Source: Reichenbachiella ulvae
GTDB taxonomy: Bacteria > Bacteroidota > Bacteroidia > Cytophagales > Cyclobacteriaceae
Assembly (NCBI RefSeq): GCF_025833875.1
Contig: NZ_JAOYOD010000001.1
Span: forward strand, 4,464,001-4,528,000
Reading direction: 5' to 3'
DNA: 64,000 bases
In this document: in pieces, positions 34,428 through 43,340 of the stretch
Position numbering within the stretch: the stretch's first letter is position 1
Layout: every line of letters begins with the position of its first letter
The notes under the pieces: model-generated
Database searches by the model: none
What the model was told of the DNA's origin: nothing
What the model saw: the letters and a program-made list of their open reading frames with translations, nothing else
Made by a program: the position numbers and the translations under genes

Positions 34428-35552
34428 TTAATTATCGATCCACCAAGATGGTCTATTCAGGGTCGCCTCACCTTTTGTATAAGCGAGGCAGCTGAGGCAT
34501 TCGGGGGCATAATCAGGTGGATCATCTGGCCTGTTGTATTTTACAAGACATTCCTTTCTCAAATCATCTTCTATGTAATAGGAGAGCTCTCCCTTATGAA
34601 AGTACCATCTTTTGGCTTTCTCTTTCACCACACCAAAATACCCTATGGGTTTTTTAGAGGGGTCATTGACACAAACGAGATTAGAGGGTAAATTGGCTGG
34701 AGGAGCATCAAATATTCCGTTTGGATCTGATTGTTCCTTCATCAGTTTCCAGAAGTAGAAATAATCTTTTGAGATATATTGTTGATAGATCAGAACAGAA
34801 AAATTCTTGTAAATTCTATTGTTTTTTTCGGTTTGCATAGTGAATAAAACCTTATCAAATCCACCGACTGCATCCTCTTGAAGTGCATAGTCATTTAGGT
34901 AAAGATCATTGGTTATCCAGCAAGTTTTATAGTCGCTGTAAGGTCCACTAGCCAGAGGTGCCTCGTAAATCCACATGGGGGCATATACCCATTTCATGTA
35001 CCTGGTATCTCTTTCTGAATTTATGGGAATAGAGGATGATACGTTTATGATTTTTTGATCTACAATGGTTTGTTTACCTGCCGGGTATTCATATACTTTT
35101 CTTTCATCTTCATTGAACCAAATATCTTCTATTTCACAGGATTCCGTATTCGGTAGTTTCTCCCAGTCAGATTCATAAATCAATCCATCTCGCATGGTGA
35201 TTTGAAGTTTGTAGCTTCTATCTATTCTAGCTTTGAATGCTTTGTCTAACAAAACATAAGTGCCCCAATCATTGAAATTTTCTACATAGGACCATACATT
35301 ATCCATGTCATCAATCAGTTTTATATCGGCAAAAGGAGCAACTCGATTTTGGATTGTTGGCCCTACTGGACGAGTGACTTTTAGCTTTACAGTAAAATAC
35401 CTACCATTTGAAGGAGCATCCAGGCTTTCAGTGTAAGACAAATCAGACACAAAAGCTTCAACAACCAACTGTGGATCCTCATTGTTTCGACTGAACTCGA
35501 AAGGTTCTATACAGCCCGATAATATTAATATGATTGTTAAAAAACGCTTCAA
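34428..35552 (-). CDS. DUF4249 lipoprotein paired with a TonB receptor
   Basis: The 374-residue protein is a lipoprotein (MKRFLTIILILSGCIE). The mature N-terminus (DPQLVVEAFVSDL) and later RYFTVKLKVTRPVGP and YKLQITMRDGLIYESDWEKLP fit DUF4249, whose genes regularly follow TonB-dependent receptor genes. The ATG is 3 bases after the receptor gene stop. It is probably an outer-membrane surface or periplasmic partner of the receptor, comparable with SusD in position but not in fold. Confidence 0.88.
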   Translation of the reverse strand: MKRFLTIILILSGCIEPFEFSRNNEDPQLVVEAFVSDLSYTESLDAPSNGRYFTVKLKVTRPVGPTIQNRVAPFADIKLIDDMDNVWSYVENFNDWGTYVLLDKAFKARIDRSYKLQITMRDGLIYESDWEKLPNTESCEIEDIWFNEDERKVYEYPAGKQTIVDQKIINVSSSIPINSERDTRYMKWVYAPMWIYEAPLASGPYSDYKTCWITNDLYLNDYALQEDAVGGFDKVLFTMQTEKNNRIYKNFSVLIYQQYISKDYFYFWKLMKEQSDPNGIFDAPPANLPSNLVCVNDPSKKPIGYFGVVKEKAKRWYFHKGELSYYIEDDLRKECLVKYNRPDDPPDYAPECLSCLAYTKGEATLNRPSWWIDN

Positions 35553-35555
35553 GAT

Positions 35556-38219
35556 CTAGAACTTAAAATTATAAGACAAGGAAGGAAACATGCTGCCCAC
35601 TATAGACACCTTGCTAGCTCCGCCATATTCGTCAAATAATACAGCATAGACGTTGTTTCTACCATAAACGTTAAATATGGAAAGGACCCATTCCCCTTGG
35701 AATCTTTTATTTGGATGTTCACCTTTTAGAGTGGCAGACAAATCTAGACGGTGATAATCAGGCACTCTAAATTCATTACGCTGAGAATAATTCAAGACCG
35801 TAGGGTAAGAGGAATAGGAAAATTTGGAAACGGGAATGGTAATAGGCCGCCCTGTGGCATAACTGAAATTGGCGGAAATGGATAAAATTTTATTAACCTT
35901 ACAGTTCATAACTATCGAAAGATTGTGTGGTTGGTCATACTGAGAGGGGTACAATTCACCATCATTGATAGTCAGGATGTCATAGGGCGAATTGAATTGA
36001 AGCAAGCTTCTGGAATAGGTGTAGGAAAGCCAGCCATTCCAATTACCAGTATTTTTTTTCGCTAGTACTTCTATTCCATAAGAAAAGCCATCTCCCTGAA
36101 TTAAACTGCCTTCTATAGCTTCAGTTAATTTAACCTCAGCTCCTTCAATATAATCAATAGTATTTTGAATATGCTTATAATAACCTTCTGCAGAGACTTC
36201 ATAGGAGTTGTCGCTGAAATTTTTAAAAACACCTAATGAAAATTGATCCCCGATTTCTGGTTTTAGATTTGGTCCTCCTGACAACCAATAGTCTATAGGA
36301 CTAGAAGAGGTCGTATTTGATATCAGGTGGATGTATTGGAATGTACGGTTATAACTTGCTTTTATTGAGGTGTTGACATTCAACTTGTACCTTAAGGATA
36401 TGCGAGGTTCTAGTCCATGCTGAAAGTCAATTAATTCATTGGTATCATAAAAAATAGAATCAACTCTTTCTGGGAATTGTGAATCAGTCAAGTTGTAGTT
36501 AAACTCGTAAACCAGACCTTTACCAAATCGGTAAAACTGCGAGTACCTGATGCCAGCAGATATTGCAAATTGGCCAGTCAGATCCCAGTCATATTGAGCG
36601 AAAATTGACGTTTCAAGAGTTTTATGGTCATCTATGTCAAACTCCAATATATTGCTCCTTTCTACAGTGTTTTTCGATTCTCCAGGGTTTATTATTGAAT
36701 AATTGGCTTCTAGACCAAAGTTCATTTGCTTGGCTTCAGTAAACTTTTTTTCAACGTTGTAATTTAAGTTGTATCCAGACACTCCATTTTGGTATTTGAA
36801 CCCCACTAATTCATCCTTATTTTCTAATTGAGAATGGTAGGTACTGGTGGAGAAGATAAATTGGGAATTGGCTGTGCTATTGAAGTTGTGTCCCCATTTA
36901 AAAGACATTGCCTTGTTGCCCCAGGTAAAAAGCGAATCACTTGCCAGTGAAAAGCTATCAAAACTGCCATATGCAGATACAGAAATGAAATTATTTTCAT
37001 TAATCATCTGAAACAATTTGGCCGTAAGATCTCCAAAATCAACAGAGCTCTGGGAGAGCTTTATGTCATTGGACCTTTTTAAAATCCAGTCTGCATAGGA
37101 AATTCTGCCGCCTACTATGAAAGAAGATCTGTTTTTAATGAGAGGCCCTTCCACTGATAATCGACTAGAGATTATACCAATACCACCATTGACATGAAAG
37201 TCTCTGGTTTCTCCATTGCGTAAAGACACATCCATGATGGATGAAACGCGTGACCCATACTTTGCATTTCCACCTCCCTTGATCAAAGTCACATTGTCAA
37301 CTAGGTCTGAGTTGAAAGCTGAGTAATAGCCAAATAGGTGTGATGGGTTGTAAATCGTGGCGCCATCTTGTCTGATCAGATTTTGCCCTAAATTTCCTCC
37401 TCGAACATTAAATCCTGCAGAAAGTTCTCCCACTGTGCTTACCCCTGGCAGAGTCGTCAATCCTTTTATGGGATCTACTTCTCCCATGAAAGTTGGCAGA
37501 GTTTTAATACTTTCTATTCCCATATTTTCAACTCCGGTAATGTTTTCGCTCACATTGCGATCAACACTATATCCATGAACAATTACATCTTCTAATTTGG
37601 TTGAGGTAGGGTATATCATGGTCCGTGGCATTTTACCATTTCCATATTTGCTATATGCCACTAGCTGAAGATGTGAATCATAACCGATATACTTCGTTAG
37701 AAGGAGATGGTAGGGTTTCGTAATGGGGTAGCTAATGGAATATCCCCCATTGATATCAGTTACTCCTCCAATATTATCTGGTAAAATCGTGACTTGTGCG
37801 CCCACAAGAGGATCGTTGGAGTCAATGTCAAAAATTTCTCCACTTAAATTGACTTTGCTTGAGGTGTTAGATTTTATAGCTATAAACCCATTTTTAGGAT
37901 CGACTCCCTTGATCAGGTCGTTGGGTAAAAGCAAGGCTATTTTTGAATTGACTTCAATGATTTTAATATCCAGAACTTGATAAAAAACATTTAGGTAATT
38001 CATTAACCTAACTGGTTCTTTGATACCATTGATGCTGAAATTACCCAGTTTGTGCTGATCGAATATGAAGTCTACCTGATAATCGTTTTCAATTTGTATT
38101 AAATAGTCTTGGATTTCTTTTCCGTTTGCAGTTGAGTCAATGACAATCGAATTTAAACTCTGAGAATGTGCCATTCCCAGATGGAATATAAGGCAGACAA
38201 CAAAAACAATTCTTTTCAA
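35556..38219 (-). CDS. TonB-dependent receptor with STN, carboxypeptidase-regulatory and plug domains
   Basis: The 887-residue protein has a signal peptide (MKRIVFVVCLIFHLGMAHS). An STN-like domain lies at about 20-105 (IQDYLIQIENDYQVDFIFDQH, NYLNVFYQVLDIKII). A carboxypeptidase regulatory-like domain is at about 122-210 (SGEIFDIDSNDPLVGAQVTIL). A plug is at about 235-345 (TLPTFMGEVDPIKGLTTLPGVST, GFNVRGGNLGQNLIRQDGATIYNPSHLFG), and a beta-barrel runs to the aromatic C-terminus (SYNFKF). The STN domain suggests transduction to an anti-sigma factor, but no sigma/anti-sigma pair is adjacent. With the DUF4249 and esterase genes it forms a likely uptake operon. Confidence 0.9.
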   Translation of the reverse strand: MKRIVFVVCLIFHLGMAHSQSLNSIVIDSTANGKEIQDYLIQIENDYQVDFIFDQHKLGNFSINGIKEPVRLMNYLNVFYQVLDIKIIEVNSKIALLLPNDLIKGVDPKNGFIAIKSNTSSKVNLSGEIFDIDSNDPLVGAQVTILPDNIGGVTDINGGYSISYPITKPYHLLLTKYIGYDSHLQLVAYSKYGNGKMPRTMIYPTSTKLEDVIVHGYSVDRNVSENITGVENMGIESIKTLPTFMGEVDPIKGLTTLPGVSTVGELSAGFNVRGGNLGQNLIRQDGATIYNPSHLFGYYSAFNSDLVDNVTLIKGGGNAKYGSRVSSIMDVSLRNGETRDFHVNGGIGIISSRLSVEGPLIKNRSSFIVGGRISYADWILKRSNDIKLSQSSVDFGDLTAKLFQMINENNFISVSAYGSFDSFSLASDSLFTWGNKAMSFKWGHNFNSTANSQFIFSTSTYHSQLENKDELVGFKYQNGVSGYNLNYNVEKKFTEAKQMNFGLEANYSIINPGESKNTVERSNILEFDIDDHKTLETSIFAQYDWDLTGQFAISAGIRYSQFYRFGKGLVYEFNYNLTDSQFPERVDSIFYDTNELIDFQHGLEPRISLRYKLNVNTSIKASYNRTFQYIHLISNTTSSSPIDYWLSGGPNLKPEIGDQFSLGVFKNFSDNSYEVSAEGYYKHIQNTIDYIEGAEVKLTEAIEGSLIQGDGFSYGIEVLAKKNTGNWNGWLSYTYSRSLLQFNSPYDILTINDGELYPSQYDQPHNLSIVMNCKVNKILSISANFSYATGRPITIPVSKFSYSSYPTVLNYSQRNEFRVPDYHRLDLSATLKGEHPNKRFQGEWVLSIFNVYGRNNVYAVLFDEYGGASKVSIVGSMFPSLSYNFKF

Positions 38220-38312
38220 AGAGGCTAGGGAAGTTAATGCAATTAATAGATTGGTTAAATATAAGGAATTGGTTTATAATCAGTTGTAGGAATAATAATA
38301 AATTGGCTAATC

Positions 38313-38344
38313 AAAAAAAGCAGCTCGATCAAGCTGCTTTTTTT
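38313..38344 (-). terminator. Terminator overlapping the end of the 90-residue gene
   Basis: AAAAAAAGCAGCT (38313-38325) pairs perfectly with AGCTGCTTTTTTT (38332-38344). The upstream arm (minus strand) encodes the last codons KKAA, and the stop codon TGA lies in the loop. Confidence 0.75.
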
Positions 38345-38601
38345 GATTTTCTGGCTGCCCTGGCTTCCTCTTTGGCTTTTTTGGCCGCCGCCTTGGCTTC
38401 TTCTTTGGCTTTTTTCTCTGCTTCTTTCTGAGCTAATTTGGCCATTTTTTCGTCGTATTTCTTTTTCTCTACTTCGAATTTTTGGGCCAGCTCCAGGGTC
38501 TTGTACAACCCTTCCTCATTTTCTTTTGAGATCTTGACGATCAGTTCTTTTGGTTCTGACGCGAAGATTCCTTTGAAAAGCTTACCTAATGATTTAAACA
38601 T
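38329..38601 (-). CDS. Small charged coiled-coil protein
   Basis: The 90-residue protein is a near-continuous Lys/Glu/Ala-rich helix from about residue 40 (EKKKYDEKMAKLAQKEAEKK to the end). The N-terminal part (MFKSLGKLFKGIFASEPKELIVKISKENEEG) is amphipathic. There is no signal peptide. It looks like a small cytosolic coiled-coil or nucleic-acid-binding-like basic protein. No family recognised; the gene has its own terminator. Confidence 0.6.
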   Translation of the reverse strand: MFKSLGKLFKGIFASEPKELIVKISKENEEGLYKTLELAQKFEVEKKKYDEKMAKLAQKEAEKKAKEEAKAAAKKAKEEARAARKSKKAA

Positions 38602-39004
38602 ATTTAATCTGGTTGTTGCGTATTTAAAATAAACAGCGGCAATGATATCACCTCTGTGGCAGGAAATGAAAGACCATGAAGGATTTTTCGTTTGGTGGGT
38701 CTAACTACGGGATAAACTCTGTGAAATGGCAGATATATTTTCGAGGTGCATGTAAGAGGCACCTTGTTGTGTGTATGTTTTTCGGGAGGATTTTCATTTT
38801 TTGGCCTGTCCCAAAAAACGAAACAAAAAAGGACGAGGCTGTGAATTAATACCTAAAATTCAGCTTTGAGCACGTACTAAATCCAAACTCGCTGCGCTCA
38901 AACAGTGGATTTAATTTTGATAATGATTAAGCTGAATTTTTTAACGGAATTAATTCAAGGCCGGAAACAAACTGAATTTAGATGTGCCCTTCTTGGAGAA
39001 ATGG
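38602..39004. other. 403-base intergenic region containing a nested inverted repeat
   Basis: No supportable gene. It is dominated by the nested stem structure at 38842-38957 described separately; the bases to the left show nothing clear. Confidence 0.5.
38842..38957. repeat. Nested three-level inverted repeat (long hairpin element)
   Basis: Three stems nest in one another: TGAATTAAT (38842-38850) with ATTAATTCA (38949-38957), AAAATTCAGCTT (38855-38866) with AAGCTGAATTTT (38929-38940), and TAAATCCA (38878-38885) with TGGATTTA (38906-38913). The long foldback has no coding capacity and no terminator tail on the side of a gene end. It could be a small interspersed (MITE-like) element or an RNA. 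Confidence 0.55.
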
Positions 39005-39373
39005 CTAAGCCTCTCTTACCTTTTCCATCAGTTCAGATTGGATGCCCCATTCTTTGGCGAGGTTCAGCATCGCAGTAGCCTCCATCTCAGTGAGGTAGCC
39101 TTTTTTGTTGTTGTCTTCCCAGACGGAGAAGAGGTATTGGATCTTTTTGGGCTTGTCCAATTTGCCGATGGTGTTGTTGAGCAACTCGCGAGAGCGTTCA
39201 AAGGCTGACATAAAATCCTGAGCAATAAATTCGTTCGCCCACTCCAGTTCTTCGTGCGCAGATAGCTCGTCGGCAGATTCGTTCAGAATCTTTTCCTCAT
39301 CCTCATCCAGACCGTGGTAGTGGAAGATGAGCGACTTTAATAGCATAAAGGCCTTCTTTTCTTCTTTGTTCAT
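39005..39373 (-). CDS. Small helical cytoplasmic protein, TerB-like, unknown
   Basis: The 122-residue protein is all-helical: KKAFMLLKSLIFHYHGLDEDEEKI near the start and TEMEATAMLNLAKEWGIQSELMEKVREA at the end. The pattern of acidic turns and a C-terminal helix recalls TerB-fold proteins but no metal motif is clear. It has no signal peptide. It precedes hemW on the minus strand by coordinate but lies downstream in transcription; the gap to hemW is 84 bases. Confidence 0.6.
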   Translation of the reverse strand: MNKEEKKAFMLLKSLIFHYHGLDEDEEKILNESADELSAHEELEWANEFIAQDFMSAFERSRELLNNTIGKLDKPKKIQYLFSVWEDNNKKGYLTEMEATAMLNLAKEWGIQSELMEKVREA

Positions 39374-39457
39374 GGAGTCAGGCTTATTACCCTTCAGACA
39401 ATTTTAATCATTATTGAGTTAATTTATGAATATTCTGCCGGACAATGGTCATTTAAT

Positions 39458-40582
39458 TTAGGGAATCAACTCTTCGGTGATCCAATCGCATAGCAATTTG
39501 CCCTTTTGGGTTAGCGTCAAAATTTCATCCAAACACAGTGTGAGCCCTTCTTCTTGAAAATCTTTCAGTTTCGCCCCTCTTTCTTTGTGCAGGTCATAGC
39601 CTAAATCTCCTTTTAGTGATTTTAAACTCAACCCCTCTTTTTTTCGGAGCTGAGTCAAAATCATTTCGGTGATTTTTTCCTCTCGACTCAGTATTTCTTT
39701 CTCAGCAGGGAAGGTGTCTTGTGCTAGTGCCTTGAGGTATTTGGCATTGTGGGCGATGTTGAATTGTCTACTGTCACCATCGTAAGAATGAGCGGCTGGC
39801 CCGATGCCCAGGTAGTGGGTGCCTGCCCAGTAGGAGCTGTTGTGGCGAGAGCGATAGCCGGGAAGGCTAAAGTTGGAAATCTCGTATTGTTCGTACCCCG
39901 CGTTTTCTAATCGATCCATGATCAGCTGTAGATGCTGACTGGCCAGCTCTTCGTCTAGTGGGGTCAGCTTGTTCTGGCGTTCCCAGCGACCAAACACTGT
40001 GTCTTCCTCTATCGTCAGGCCATAGATGGAAATGTGGGGAGTTTGCAGGGCGAGTGCACTTTTTAGGTCTTTTTTCAGCTGTACCAGACTTTGATTTGGG
40101 ACGCCAAAGATCAGGTCGATGCTGATGTTTTCGATCCCGACTTCCTGAGCATCTGCCACCGATTGTCTAGCCATCTGGCTGTCATGCGCGCGATTAAAGT
40201 AGCTGAGAATCTGATCATCAAAGGACTGAATGCCAATGCTCAGGCGATTGATGCCCAGTTCTTTTAATTCTTTTAGCTTTTCCATGCTCAGGTCATCTGG
40301 ATTGGCTTCCAGCGTGATTTCTGCTTCAGGATCGAGCTGGTAGTGAGTCTTGACTGTATCAATTAAAGAGGTCAAAGCAGGCTGGTCCAGAAGCGAGGGA
40401 GTGCCCCCACCGAAATAGAGCGTTTCGATTTTGTCATCGATCAAGTATTCCTTTCGCAAAATCAGCTCTTTTTTCATCGCTTCTACCATATGCTGTTTAT
40501 TTTGCATATTGGTAGAGAAATGAAAATCGCAGTAGTAGCAGGCCTGCTTGCAAAAGGGAATATGGATATAGATACCGCTCAA
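39458..40582 (-). CDS. hemW: Radical SAM haem chaperone HemW
   Basis: The 374-residue protein starts IYIHIPFCKQACYYCDF, where C-x3-C-x2-C binds the radical-SAM [4Fe-4S] cluster and the cysteine is preceded by the HemW/HemN family IHIPFC. Later GGGTPSLL, NPDD, RLSIGIQSFDD, DLIFGVPNQ and the C-terminal HemN domain (from about 305) follow. HemW inserts haem into respiratory enzymes, whereas true coproporphyrinogen dehydrogenase HemN has an extra cysteine (CxxxCxxCxC); here the fourth position is Phe (CDF), which supports HemW. The divergent omp85 gene starts 21 bases away. Confidence 0.9.
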   Translation of the reverse strand: MSGIYIHIPFCKQACYYCDFHFSTNMQNKQHMVEAMKKELILRKEYLIDDKIETLYFGGGTPSLLDQPALTSLIDTVKTHYQLDPEAEITLEANPDDLSMEKLKELKELGINRLSIGIQSFDDQILSYFNRAHDSQMARQSVADAQEVGIENISIDLIFGVPNQSLVQLKKDLKSALALQTPHISIYGLTIEEDTVFGRWERQNKLTPLDEELASQHLQLIMDRLENAGYEQYEISNFSLPGYRSRHNSSYWAGTHYLGIGPAAHSYDGDSRQFNIAHNAKYLKALAQDTFPAEKEILSREEKITEMILTQLRKKEGLSLKSLKGDLGYDLHKERGAKLKDFQEEGLTLCLDEILTLTQKGKLLCDWITEELIP

Positions 40583-40602
40583 AAGGAAAAAATTAGAATT
40601 GA

Positions 40603-42273
40603 ATGCTAAGCTATAGACATTTCATCTTTCTGTTGCTGCTGTGGGGTGGATTTAGTGCAATGCCATTTTCGCTTTGTGCACAAAATCTTCAAGTGCAAGT
40701 GGAGGGGCTGGAGGAGCGTTTTGTGCCTCGGCAGGTTGAGATAGATTCCAGTAGCTGGACTATCTACAGCCAATCTATTCTCATGCAGCTGAGGGAGTCG
40801 GGTTATTGGCTGGCTTCTCTGGATAGTGTGAGTTGGCAGGAGGAAAGGGTGGCTTTTTATTTTTATCAGGGAAGGAGATATGACCAGGTGCAATTCGAAA
40901 TTACCGGTGAGGAGGGGCTGGAAGAAAAATCCTTTATGCCTCGCCGAACTCACGGTATCCAGCAAGTAGAAGATCGATTGACTCGTACCATCGCTCAGTA
41001 CGAAAACCACGGTTACCCATTCGCTACTTTGTCTATCGACTCGTCCTATCTGCAGGATGACCAGTTGTTCCTTCGCCTTTCGGTCGATCCAGGTATGTTC
41101 ATTACTTATGATTCCCTGCTGGTGAAGCCTGATGATGTGTTGAGTGCTAAGTTTTTGAGTCGCTATCTGGGCATGCCCTACGGTCACTACTACGACGAAT
41201 CCAAGGTGCAGGGTATCAAGGATAAGTTGGAGAATCTGCCTGCAGTTTCTTTAAAATCCATTAGCAGCAGTTTTCGATTGCAGCAGGCCCAGTTGGCGCT
41301 AGATCTTCAGGCCGAAAAGGTGAATTATTTCGATGGGATTCTGGGATTGGTGCCAGCCAATGAAAACCGGGACAAGGTGCAGTTGACAGGTGAACTGAAC
41401 CTGAGCCTAAAAAATCTCTTCAAGTCAGCCAAGCAGTTCGAGCTGCATTGGGAGAAATTTACAGACAATTCTCAGATGCTAGATGCTTCTTATCTCCACC
41501 CAGTGTTTTTGGGAACGCCTTTGGATCTGTATGTGGCCTATGATCAGCTCAAGCAAGACACGCTTTTTTCTAATCGATCACTTACATTGGCATTTGATTA
41601 CTACCTCAATGGCAAGGCAAGAATTCGCGCCAGTTATGAAAATCAGCTAGGAAATGAGCTGAATGACGCCAGTGGAGAAAGTGGTAATTTCCGTCTGGAT
41701 TACTATGGTGTTGGCATAGATTTTTGGCAATTGGACAATCGACAGTTTCCTCGAGAGGGGCAGGCGTTTGCACTTGAGGCTAAAGTGGGACAGAAGGAAA
41801 CCAGAATCGATACGGCCAGCAATATTAATGGCACTCAATATCGGTTGAAGGCGGCATTTCGCACTTTTCATCCTATTGGTCGAAGGATGGTGCTGCATGG
41901 GGCTCTATCTGGAGGTTATTTGCAGGGCGATCCTCTCTATCTCAATGATCTTTTTCGACTAGGTGGTTTGCGCTCAGTACGTGGATTCAATGAAAATGAA
42001 TTTTATGCCAGCCGTTATGCCCAGTTCAGTTTGGAATGGAGATTTTATCTGGAGCGACGTTCTTATTTAGTCGTTTTTGCCGATCAGGCTTTAATGGCCT
42101 ACGATATTGAATCAGGTTCCTTCAGAGATGAGCCTACTGGTGTCGGGGCAGGTATGCAATTTGACACGAGTGGAGGTAGTTTTTTGATCTTATATGGACT
42201 GGGCCGTAGACGAAATGAAGCTTTTTCATTCGATTCATCAAAAATCCATTTTGGATATACAGCATTATTTTGA
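40603..42273 (+). CDS. Omp85-family outer-membrane protein (BamA/TamA-like)
   Basis: The 556-residue protein has a signal peptide (HFIFLLLLWGGFSAMPFSLCA). POTRA-like segments follow (about 85-235, with YENHGYPFATLSIDSSYL). A C-terminal beta-barrel contains LGGLRSVRGFNENEFYASRY, the conserved (S)VRGF motif of Omp85 proteins that places the sixth extracellular loop. It is shorter than BamA, which has five POTRA domains, so it is a TamA-like or surface-antigen variant. It is likely to insert or transport outer-membrane proteins. Its gene starts 21 bases from the divergent hemW gene. Confidence 0.82.
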   Translation: MLSYRHFIFLLLLWGGFSAMPFSLCAQNLQVQVEGLEERFVPRQVEIDSSSWTIYSQSILMQLRESGYWLASLDSVSWQEERVAFYFYQGRRYDQVQFEITGEEGLEEKSFMPRRTHGIQQVEDRLTRTIAQYENHGYPFATLSIDSSYLQDDQLFLRLSVDPGMFITYDSLLVKPDDVLSAKFLSRYLGMPYGHYYDESKVQGIKDKLENLPAVSLKSISSSFRLQQAQLALDLQAEKVNYFDGILGLVPANENRDKVQLTGELNLSLKNLFKSAKQFELHWEKFTDNSQMLDASYLHPVFLGTPLDLYVAYDQLKQDTLFSNRSLTLAFDYYLNGKARIRASYENQLGNELNDASGESGNFRLDYYGVGIDFWQLDNRQFPREGQAFALEAKVGQKETRIDTASNINGTQYRLKAAFRTFHPIGRRMVLHGALSGGYLQGDPLYLNDLFRLGGLRSVRGFNENEFYASRYAQFSLEWRFYLERRSYLVVFADQALMAYDIESGSFRDEPTGVGAGMQFDTSGGSFLILYGLGRRRNEAFSFDSSKIHFGYTALF

Positions 42274-42317
42274 AAACCAATCTTTAATTCGCTTACTTTG
42301 GCAGGCAAATCCGGCAT

Positions 42318-43340
42318 ATGATAGAATCGCTACTGATATTTTTTTGGGCCATGCTTATTTCGATGTTTTCGATCCCTACGATCATCAATGTCGCCCACAG
42401 CAAAAGCATCCTCGACGAGCCTGATTTTCGCAAACATCACGACATTAATACGCCTAGATTGGGGGGGCTAGGGATATTCGCCGGCTTTATGACTGGTGTA
42501 GCGATTTTTGGTCAGATGTCTCCAGGTATACAGCAGTTGCTCGCAGGCAGTCTCATTATATTTTTTGTAGGTGTAAAAGATGACATCAACGGAGTTTCTG
42601 TATTCAAGAAGTTTTTTGTGCAGGTATTAGCTGCTGGTATAGTGCTGTTCTACGCGGATATTCGAATATCGAGTTTTCAGGGTCTACTAGGGGTATACGA
42701 ATTGGAAATTGGTATCAGCTATGCCTTTACTTTTCTCGTTATCCTTTGCATCACCAATGCAGTCAATCTAATTGACGGTATCAATGGGCTAGCCGGAACC
42801 ATCGTGATTATCATATGCTTTTCATTTGGGGCTTATTTCTACTATTTTGGAGATATGAACTATGCCTTTGTGGCCTTCGCTTTGGCGGGCGGAATGCTTG
42901 GATTTCTTAGGTATAATTTTGGAGAGGCAGTGGTGTTTATGGGAGACACGGGGGCTTTAGTCAGTGGATTTATTGTTTCAATCTTAGCCATCCATTTTAT
43001 CGAAATGCGAGAGGTGGTTTCGTCACCTGCCATGGCACTAGGTATTCTTTTTATTCCGATATTCGATACCCTCAGGGTTTTTGTTATTCGAGTATATAAT
43101 GGTGTCTCGCCTTTTATGCCAGATAGAAATCATCTTCACCATTACTTAGGCTATTTGGGCATGAGTCACAGCCAGACAGTGTTTGTTCTTGCCAGTTTGA
43201 ATATTGGAGTCATATTTTTACTTAAGTATTATGCTTTTTTAGGCAATACCACATTGTTGATCTGTCTGGGAGTATTCGCAATTATTTTCAGTTTGATTTT
43301 GGAGTTTCTAGTAAAAAGGAAAAAAGTCGAGAATGTTTAG
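42318..43340 (+). CDS. Undecaprenyl-phosphate sugar-phosphotransferase, WecA/TagO family
   Basis: This 340-residue polytopic membrane protein has about ten hydrophobic segments. It carries the family motifs DxxxxRKxH (DEPDFRKHHDINTPRLGG), VNLIDGINGLAG, and VVFMGDTGALVSG for metal and nucleotide binding, and DRNHLHHYL (HIHH-like). Such enzymes transfer a sugar-1-phosphate (often GlcNAc-1-P) from UDP-sugar to undecaprenyl phosphate, starting O-antigen, capsule or enterobacterial common antigen synthesis. MraY is less likely because the DRNHLHHYL motif belongs to the WecA group. The next gene overlaps by 8 bases. Confidence 0.88.
   Translation: MIESLLIFFWAMLISMFSIPTIINVAHSKSILDEPDFRKHHDINTPRLGGLGIFAGFMTGVAIFGQMSPGIQQLLAGSLIIFFVGVKDDINGVSVFKKFFVQVLAAGIVLFYADIRISSFQGLLGVYELEIGISYAFTFLVILCITNAVNLIDGINGLAGTIVIIICFSFGAYFYYFGDMNYAFVAFALAGGMLGFLRYNFGEAVVFMGDTGALVSGFIVSILAIHFIEMREVVSSPAMALGILFIPIFDTLRVFVIRVYNGVSPFMPDRNHLHHYLGYLGMSHSQTVFVLASLNIGVIFLLKYYAFLGNTTLLICLGVFAIIFSLILEFLVKRKKVENV

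Noticed and set aside
40606..41187. 193-residue minus-strand frame in the Omp85 gene
   Set aside because: Shadow of the beta-barrel gene; no start context, and the plus-strand gene has the VRGF motif.
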